A DNA stretch of 6,401 nucleotides, from positions 1-6,401 of the forward strand of contig JAERSX010000756.1 of the NCBI GenBank assembly GCA_016845285.1, given 5' to 3'. This document shows, one piece after another, positions 1 to 4,613 of this stretch (position 1 is its first letter; every line of letters starts with the position of its first letter). Origin of the DNA: Deltaproteobacteria bacterium (GTDB lineage: Bacteria; Myxococcota_A; UBA796; UBA2385). Under the pieces are notes generated by a model. That model was not told the DNA's origin, did not search any database, and saw only the letters and a list, made by a program, of their open reading frames with translations. The position numbers and the translations under genes were made by a program.

Positions 1-695
1 ACCCCGACGTGGCACTCTCGCTGTCTGGCTCCTTCATCACCAAGAACCACTTCGCTGCACGAATCATTGCCGACGTCGCCAGTGGTCTCAGCAGCGACAA
101 CACCATCGCAGCACACACCAACGATGCCCTGCGACTGGAGAGTCATCTCTATGTCCCAACGACTCTGAGTGCTTTCCCGTTGCTGCATGGCATCTCACAG
201 GAAATCACATGGTCTATGCAGACTCGACCATCGAGCCATGCGCCACGACGGCCCTCATGCTTACGTTGATATCGAGTGGTACATCACCTCGGATGCTCGC
301 CTGATTGCAGCAGGAACGGAGACGGAACCGATCACCTCTACATGAGTGAGCAAGGCTCCAGGAGAGTGGAGCGGCGTCGTTTTCAACGGATCACCCAGCA
401 GTCCGCCCCCGTGAGCGAGGTCGATCATGTGCTCATCGAGTACGGCGGCAAAGACATGTGGAGTGGAAGTGGGCAAGGAAACATCACGTTCCACAACGAC
501 GCATTCGCTCAGCTGAGTACCGTGCATTTGAACCAGAGCGGGGCCTACAGTGCGGTCTGGGCTCTGAGACCACACGATGGCGCTGCGGGGCCCTGCACTG
601 ATGTCTACGTAGATGGTGGCCAATACCCATTCACAGGTGTCGGAGCAGGCACCTTCGATGAGCTGAATGGCAACGTCTGCGTCGCACCGAATTGA
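1..695 (+). pseudogene. Decayed 3' part of a right-handed parallel beta-helix surface protein
   Basis: No single open frame covers this stretch, but beta-helix-like sequence runs through it frame by frame. From position 3 one frame gives GSFITKNHF and SSDNTIAAHTNDALRLE, the N-rich rungs typical of beta-helix repeats. Around 180-235 the next frame gives WHLTGNHMVYADSTIEPC. From about 262 a third frame gives ITSDARLIAAGTETEPI, hits an in-frame TGA at 343-345, and continues as KAPGEWSGVVFNGSPSS. From about 411 the first frame resumes with SEVDHVLIEYGG, later GNITFHNDAF, and ends at TGA 693-695. The order (TIEP, then RLIAAGT..PI, then PGEW.GVVF, then VDHVLIEYGG) is the usual order in secreted beta-helix proteins known from Myxococcota. 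All three frame changes have the same sign, as expected from 1-bp losses; one lies at a C-run at 406-410. The 5' end lies outside the window. Sequencing error is the main alternative, but the nonsense codon and the intact downstream genes argue for a real pseudogene. Confidence 0.72.
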
Positions 696-706
696 GGTGT
701 GGGCAT

Positions 707-721
707 GGAACCGCCGACTCT
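707..721 (+). repeat. Copy 1 of a 15-bp exact intergenic repeat, part of a small hairpin
   Basis: GGAACCGCCGACTCT begins 11 bases after the stop of the beta-helix remnant. The same 15 bases recur at 4273-4287, after the esterase gene. Here the repeat supplies the left arm of a hairpin: CCGCC at 711-715 and GGCGG at 723-727 around a 7-base loop. No T-run follows, so an intrinsic terminator is not supported. Its role is unknown. Confidence 0.5.
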
Positions 722-752
722 TGGCGGAGAGGTCGGAGTGGCGTGAGCAGCC

Positions 753-786
753 CGTCAGGCTCGAGCGGCAGGAGGGGCGTCAGGCT
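753..786 (+). repeat. Direct repeat CGTCAGGCT x2 upstream of the lipoprotein gene
   Basis: CGTCAGGCT occurs at 753-761 and again at 778-786, a 25-bp period. The pair lies 34-67 bases upstream of the start at 820. The second copy runs into TATCTT (786-791), which resembles a -10 box, but I see no matching -35 box. The position would suit a tandem activator site, but this is inference from spacing alone. Confidence 0.35.
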
Positions 787-819
787 ATCTTGAGTGTGGC
801 TTCGCACACGGGAGTCGCC

Positions 820-2358
820 ATGTCCTTCCAGGTCCTGCGCTTTCTCACGCTCCTCGCGTCGGTCGGGATCAGCGCGGTGGCCTGCAGCGACTACGAGCTG
901 GGCAAGCAGACCAAGGGGGAGGACCTCGACGCCCGCCTCGTCGTCGACCCGGAGATCATCGACTTCGGTCAGATGGTGTCTGGGGACACGGCTTCGGAGG
1001 TCGTCAGCGTGAGCGCCGAGGGGACCGTGGGTTTCCGGCTGGGTGAGCTCGAACAGACCGGGTCGGGCGCCTTCACGGTCACCTGGGATGGCGACGGCGA
1101 GATGCTCCAGCCTGGTGAGACCCGCGATCTCATCGTGAGCTACGAGCCCGTCAACCTCGAGGACGAAGGGCTCTTGCGACTGGATTCCGACGCGGGCGAG
1201 GGGGCGGTGCAGCTCTACGGGAGCATTCAGTTGCCCGCCATCTCCATCGACCCCTCCTCCATCGAGCTGCTGAGCAGCAACGGTGAGACGGTGGAGGGCA
1301 GCGCGTGGGTCGAGAGCATCGGCAGCGCGCCCCTGGTGCTTGGCACCTGGATGATCGATGAGACCGAGGCCTTCGAGGCCGAGCTCGACACGCCCGTCAG
1401 CCTGGAGCCCGGGGAGGGTGTCTGGCTGGACGTGTGGTTCACCCCGCCCGAACCCGGCACCTGGACGAGCAACGTGACCATCGCCACCAACACGACCTCG
1501 GGGCAGGCCATCGTGCCCATCCTGGGTGAGTACGCGCCCCCCTGCCTGGGGCTGTCGGAGGCATGGGACCGGGGGATGCTGGACATCTCCATGGGCATCG
1601 GCTTGGACATCATCCTGGCCAACAACTCCGAGGTCTATGACATCTGCGTGGACACCTGGTACGTGTACCTGGGTGTGTACACACAGGACGCCGCGGCCGG
1701 CGACCCACACTTCGACCCGGGCGCCGACTACCCCATGGGCACCATCACCATGGCTCCTGGAGACGAGCACAACTTCAGCTACGGCCTCGTGGACTCGGAT
1801 GCGTGGTGGTGCATCGAGGAGCTGCAGATCACGCAGATCACGACGTCGTACGAGTTCGCCGGCTACCGCGTCCCCGACGTGCTCCTCGACCTCATGCTCC
1901 AGGGCGACCAGGACGGCATCTGGCTGTGGATCGCGAACAATCCCACCATCTTGGTCGGCCGGACGACGCACTACCTCGACCTCTCGCTGGAGGCCCCGTC
2001 TGGCTTCGTGGAGCTGGAGACACGCAACCTGGGTCGCGTGGACGGCTCCGGCTGGATCGAGGAGCACGTGCCCAGCGGCTACGTCGCCACCGGCTTCAGC
2101 GTCGATCCGGACGCCAGCGAGTCCGACGGAGACGGCGGCATGATCTACCGTTGGTCCCTGGACTTCGCCGGCGCCGTGGACACCGACATCGATGAGCACA
2201 CCGTCTACGACGTCCAGACCATCTCGTACACCCTCCTCGTCACCGATGACTCCCTTCAAGGACGGCAGATGCTCCCGGAGCCGACGGCGCTGTGGATGGA
2301 CACCGACGGAGAAGTGCACGGCGCCACCGGAAGCCCCCTGGTGATCGAGCTCCACTAG
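820..2358 (+). CDS. Lipoprotein with two choice-of-anchor-D (ASH-like) domains and a novel C-terminal half
   Basis: A 512-residue predicted lipoprotein. The open frame extends upstream to 667, but ATG 820 is preferred: GGGAG at 810-814 lies five bases upstream, and this start gives a clean signal peptide (MSFQVLRFLTLLASVGISAVA) ending in a lipobox with Cys22. The residue after Cys is Ser rather than Asp, which suggests outer-membrane sorting if the usual Lol rule applies. Residues about 39-136 and 139-237 form two tandem Ig-like repeats. Each opens with a 'xxVDPxxIDFG' or 'ISIDPSSIEL' strand, has a central 'LQPGE' or 'LEPGE' turn and closes with 'YGS' or 'LGEY'. This is the pattern of choice-of-anchor-D/ASPM-SPD-2-Hydin-like domains, which act as extracellular spacers or adhesive modules. 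Residues 241-512 match no family I recognise; they look all-beta and contain Cys242, Cys276 and Cys331. No catalytic motif is visible. A structural or adhesive surface role is inferred. Confidence 0.88.
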   Translation: MSFQVLRFLTLLASVGISAVACSDYELGKQTKGEDLDARLVVDPEIIDFGQMVSGDTASEVVSVSAEGTVGFRLGELEQTGSGAFTVTWDGDGEMLQPGETRDLIVSYEPVNLEDEGLLRLDSDAGEGAVQLYGSIQLPAISIDPSSIELLSSNGETVEGSAWVESIGSAPLVLGTWMIDETEAFEAELDTPVSLEPGEGVWLDVWFTPPEPGTWTSNVTIATNTTSGQAIVPILGEYAPPCLGLSEAWDRGMLDISMGIGLDIILANNSEVYDICVDTWYVYLGVYTQDAAAGDPHFDPGADYPMGTITMAPGDEHNFSYGLVDSDAWWCIEELQITQITTSYEFAGYRVPDVLLDLMLQGDQDGIWLWIANNPTILVGRTTHYLDLSLEAPSGFVELETRNLGRVDGSGWIEEHVPSGYVATGFSVDPDASESDGDGGMIYRWSLDFAGAVDTDIDEHTVYDVQTISYTLLVTDDSLQGRQMLPEPTALWMDTDGEVHGATGSPLVIELH

Positions 2359-2460
2359 GCGCCCGGCGCGCGTTCTCGGCGACCTCGGGATGCTCGACCG
2401 AGCGACAGAGCACAGACCCATGGTCGCCTCTTCCGGTCCCAGACAGGCGCTCCGTGGTGC

Positions 2461-2466
2461 TATTGT
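2461..2466 (+). promoter_or_regulatory. Possible extended -10 element upstream of the small Trp-rich gene
   Basis: TATTGT at 2461-2466 is preceded by TGC, giving a TGnTATTGT extended -10 shape. It matches the sigma-70 -10 consensus at four of six positions. There is no convincing -35 hexamer at 16-18 bases upstream. If used, the 5' leader of the next gene would be about 97 bases. The rest of the 2359-2569 gap shows only weak GC-rich stems and no T-run. Confidence 0.22.
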
Positions 2467-2569
2467 GGCGCCGCGCCAGCTGCTTCTTCACGCCACCACC
2501 GGTACGGGATCAATCTAAGCTCTGCTTCCTCGTCCGAATCTCGAGGAGCGCCTTCGACTCGGAGGTCCC

Positions 2570-3031
2570 ATGTCCTGGTTGACGATCCTCGCACCGCTCC
2601 CCAAGCCGCCGAAGAGCTGGCGTGACCTGCCGCATGTCGGTCCCTATGCCCTGCTGGACGACATCGTCCGTGCGTTCACCGGCGTCCAGGAGCCCAAGAC
2701 GCAGACGGAGGCCAGGGACCCCATGACCGGGGACCTGTCCGGGTTCACCGGTAGCCAGGGCGTTGGCTATCGCTGGACGGAGAGGGAATGTCCAGAGACC
2801 TCCGCGGTTCCAGCCGCCCGGCAGGCCTCCACCGTCGGTGTCGACGGTCTCGAGCTGATCTGGCAGTGGGTGGCTCCCAAGCTGGGCCAGGCCGGCTTCT
2901 CGGGGTTCTCCCACCGACACCTCTGGGTGCGGTTCGATGGCCCCGTCGCGAGGGCCCGCTTCAGCGCACTCTGGGCGACCCGCTTCGGGGGGGAGCCCAC
3001 CTTCGTGGAGGCCGAGACTCCGCCACACTGA
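2570..3031 (+). CDS. Small Trp-rich hypothetical protein, probably cytoplasmic
   Basis: A 153-residue protein that I do not recognise. The start is well supported: GGAGG at 2561-2565 lies four bases before ATG 2570. Codon third positions are strongly G/C, as in the neighbouring real genes, so it is unlikely to be a chance frame. There is no signal peptide, lipobox or membrane segment, so it probably acts in the cytoplasm, unlike its neighbours. It has seven Trp (residues 3, 17, 69, 98, 100, 119, 135), an unusually high share. The N-terminus is Pro-rich (LAPLPKPPKSW). Residues about 91-150 read as helix, then strand 'HLWVRFDG', helix 'PVARARFSALWATRF' and strand 'PTFVEAE', which could be a small beta-alpha-beta fold. 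That secondary-structure reading is by eye. The 211-bp gaps on both sides suggest its own transcription unit. No function is proposed. Confidence 0.75.
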   Translation: MSWLTILAPLPKPPKSWRDLPHVGPYALLDDIVRAFTGVQEPKTQTEARDPMTGDLSGFTGSQGVGYRWTERECPETSAVPAARQASTVGVDGLELIWQWVAPKLGQAGFSGFSHRHLWVRFDGPVARARFSALWATRFGGEPTFVEAETPPH

Positions 3032-3242
3032 CAGCGCCACTCGAGCCAATGATGTGCCCACACGGGCCGGTCTGCCCGATCAGCTCTCGCTGACCATGGC
3101 TTGGCAAGCGGCGGCCACACGACGTCTCGGGACAATCGCCGCAGCCCCTGGGCCACAATAAGGTGAGACATATTGCGTGCCAGGGTCGCCGCCCCAAGGG
3201 GCCACCGCGGCCCGTTCCATGTCATCAGGAGGCGCACGGCCC

Positions 3243-4223
3243 ATGCCCAGAATTGGACTACCCACCCTCGTCGCGGCAACCATTGGCTGCGACACGGGTG
3301 TACCTCCCGTCTCGGACACCGGCGATCCGGCCGATGTCTGTGTCGAGCAGGCGCCGGCGAGTGGGCTGTCCTGGGAGGAGGACGTCGCCCTCGAGAGCTC
3401 GTTTCTGTACATCGGGGTCGACGAGCCTCAGGCGCTGGTGCTGGCCTTCCACGGCGGCGGCGGCGACATGGAGGACCAGTTCGTCAAGGTCGACCCGGAG
3501 CGGATCAGCCGAGAGGCGCAGGCGCGAGGCATGGCAGTTGCTTCGCTGAACAGCTACGCCCACCTCGATCCCAACGCCGGATCGAGCCTCCAGTGGGAAG
3601 AAGCAAGCTACGGCAGCAACAATGATCTGGCGGAGACAGAGGAGATGATCCGCAAGCTGACGACCGAGCTCGGGGTGGCCTCGGCAGACACTCCGATCGT
3701 GCTCCTGGGGACATCCAACGGTGGATCGATGGCGAGCCGGGTGGCTCAGATCCCCGGCCTCGATGTGGCCGCGGCGGTGATCTACATCTCCAACGCGCAG
3801 GCCTTCCACGAGGACGACGCGCACCATCCGCCCATGGTCCTCGTCCCTGGCGAGCAGGACCCTGGCCTCGCGCTGACCACGAACACGACCCTCGCCGACG
3901 AGATCGGCGACCCCGATCGTGCGCTCCTGATCGTGAACCAACCAGAGCCGGTCTCCGACGACCTGTTGACCCGCATCCCGGGCATCGACTGTGACCTGTC
4001 CATCGCCATCAAGGAAGACCTGATCGCAGGCGGATTCCTCGAATCGAACGGGACGGTGAAGGAAGACCCGAAGGAGGACACCAGCTGGTCGAGCCTCTTG
4101 CCCGCCGAGGCGTCTGGCCACGAGGCGGACATTCGTGAGGTTCTGATCGAAGCCTACGCAGGGCATGCCCCATCCAGCGATCAGAACGCGGACGTCTTCG
4201 ACTTCGTGGCCTCCCACCTCTGA
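3243..4223 (+). CDS. Predicted lipoprotein alpha/beta-hydrolase (esterase/depolymerase-like)
   Basis: A 326-residue protein. The frame is open from 3177, but ATG 3243 is chosen because it yields a short signal peptide (MPRIGLPTLVAATIG) with Cys16 in a lipobox-like site. AGGAGG at 3227-3232 lies upstream at a slightly long 10-base spacing. ATG 3219 is the alternative start. The mature N-terminus is an Asp-Thr-Gly-rich linker (CDTGVPPVSDTGDP). The rest has alpha/beta-hydrolase landmarks in order: strand 'ALVLAF' then HGGGGD (residues 70-75, oxyanion-hole loop), the nucleophile elbow G-T-S-N-G with Ser158, 'VLVPGEQDP' with likely acid Asp206, and a C-terminal 'AYAGHAP' with likely His308. These resemble secreted PHB-depolymerase/feruloyl-esterase-like enzymes. 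About 100 residues separate Asp206 from His308 and include an acidic 'KEDPKEDT' stretch, perhaps a lid; His293 is a second candidate base. The substrate cannot be told. The enzyme should sit on an envelope membrane as a lipoprotein. Confidence 0.85.
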   Translation: MPRIGLPTLVAATIGCDTGVPPVSDTGDPADVCVEQAPASGLSWEEDVALESSFLYIGVDEPQALVLAFHGGGGDMEDQFVKVDPERISREAQARGMAVASLNSYAHLDPNAGSSLQWEEASYGSNNDLAETEEMIRKLTTELGVASADTPIVLLGTSNGGSMASRVAQIPGLDVAAAVIYISNAQAFHEDDAHHPPMVLVPGEQDPGLALTTNTTLADEIGDPDRALLIVNQPEPVSDDLLTRIPGIDCDLSIAIKEDLIAGGFLESNGTVKEDPKEDTSWSSLLPAEASGHEADIREVLIEAYAGHAPSSDQNADVFDFVASHL

Positions 4224-4272
4224 GGGGTGTCTCAGAGCGGTCCTCAGCGCGAACCGTGTCACTCGTCTCGAC

Positions 4273-4287
4273 GGAACCGCCGACTCT
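4273..4287 (+). repeat. Copy 2 of the 15-bp exact intergenic repeat
   Basis: GGAACCGCCGACTCT is identical to 707-721. It begins 49 bases after the esterase stop. Homology ends abruptly on both sides, and the hairpin arm present at copy 1 is missing here. I found no third copy on either strand by eye. Confidence 0.5.
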
Positions 4288-4510
4288 CTCGGGCCACCGG
4301 GCCGCGGTAGGTGATGTGGGCCTGCGGCAGACGCCGCAACACCTCGGGCGCCTGTCGAGCCCTCCACCGCATTGGCGAGGCAGATGTTCTGTCCGAGTGC
4401 GGCGGACACTCAAGAGAGCTCGTGGGGCGTCGTGCTCATGTCGAGGCACACCGCTCCGAAGGCCAGTCCGGTGTTCGGTGCAATCCCCTCGAGGCCACGC
4501 TGTTCGGATG

Positions 4511-4530
4511 GCCTGCCCGCCATGGCAGGC
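4511..4530 (+). repeat. 7-bp perfect hairpin (GCCTGCC / GGCAGGC)
   Basis: GCCTGCC at 4511-4517 and GGCAGGC at 4524-4530 flank the 6-base loop CGCCAT. This is the strongest stem in the gap. It lies about 33 bases upstream of the candidate -35 box of the propeller gene. It could be a protein-binding palindrome or a hairpin ending upstream transcription, but no T-run follows. Confidence 0.4.
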
Positions 4531-4556
4531 AGGTGTCCCCAGACGATCCGAGGCGT

Positions 4557-4580
4557 CCGACTTTGTGTCTGCGAAGTCGG
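4557..4580 (+). promoter_or_regulatory. Candidate operator: inverted repeat across the -35 region
   Basis: CCGACTT at 4557-4563 and AAGTCGG at 4574-4580 form a perfect 7-bp inverted repeat with a 10-base spacer, so half-site centres are 17 bp apart. It covers the candidate -35 hexamer and part of the promoter spacer. A dimeric regulator bound here would compete with RNA polymerase. The regulator is not in the window. Confidence 0.4.
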
Positions 4581-4591
4581 TCCGCTAGACT
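4563..4591 (+). promoter_or_regulatory. Candidate sigma-70-like promoter of the propeller gene
   Basis: TTGTGT at 4563-4568 and TAGACT at 4586-4591 are separated by exactly 17 bases. The -10 box matches consensus at four of six positions and the -35 at three. Transcription would begin near 4598, leaving a short leader that still contains the AGGAGG at 4603-4608. The weak -35 and overlapping palindrome suggest regulated rather than constitutive expression. Confidence 0.45.
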
Positions 4592-4613
4592 CATCAACAA
4601 AGAGGAGGCCCCC

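Larger units (their letters stand above)
4224..4613. other. 390-bp intergenic region rich in short inverted repeats
   Basis: I see no supported gene here. The downstream frame is open back to 4311, but that extension has no ribosome binding site and lies upstream of a good signal peptide start at 4614. The region holds perfect inverted repeats at 4323-4338 (TGCGGC, loop of 4), 4390-4408 (TGTCCG, loop of 7), 4511-4530 (GCCTGCC, loop of 6) and 4557-4580 (CCGACTT, spacer of 10). It also has copy 2 of the 15-bp repeat and a candidate promoter at its right end. None of the hairpins has a T-run. Some such stems are expected by chance in GC-rich DNA. Confidence 0.55.

Noticed and set aside
406..410. 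Programmed frameshifting at the C-run in the beta-helix remnant
   Set aside because: It would explain only one of four lesions. The nonsense codon and two other shifts upstream make simple decay more likely.
667..819. 51-codon N-terminal extension of the anchor-D lipoprotein
   Set aside because: It overlaps the end of the beta-helix remnant, and it would place the lipobox at residue 73. ATG 820 has its own GGGAG and a proper lipoprotein signal.
2359..2402. Possible terminators after the lipoprotein gene (GCGC stem at 2359-2369; CTCGG/CCGAG at 2384-2402)
   Set aside because: Stems are only 4-5 bp and no T-run follows either one, so an intrinsic terminator is not supported.
631..2421. 596-codon open frame on the - strand opposite the anchor-D lipoprotein gene
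   Set aside because: It mirrors a GC-rich gene whose codon bias removes stops on the other strand. Its product is Val/Gly/Asp/His-rich with no domain, and it has no ribosome site or signal that competes with the + strand gene.
3129..3159. Possible promoter GGGACA / CACAAT upstream of the esterase gene
   Set aside because: Each box matches consensus at four of six positions, but the 19-base spacing is too long and no other sign supports it.
3191..3202. Palindrome GCCCC-AA-GGGGC ahead of the esterase start
   Set aside because: The 2-base centre cannot form a normal hairpin loop at full stem length, and short GC palindromes are common in DNA of this composition.
3258..4409. 383-codon open frame on the - strand opposite the esterase gene
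   Set aside because: The + strand frame here has a lipobox and a full hydrolase triad. The reverse product is Arg/Gly/Val-rich with no recognisable motif, as expected for a shadow frame.
4311..4613. 101-codon N-terminal extension of the propeller gene
   Set aside because: The added residues are Arg/Gly/His-rich and resemble no domain. They would bury the signal peptide. ATG 4614 has a good AGGAGG and a promoter just upstream.
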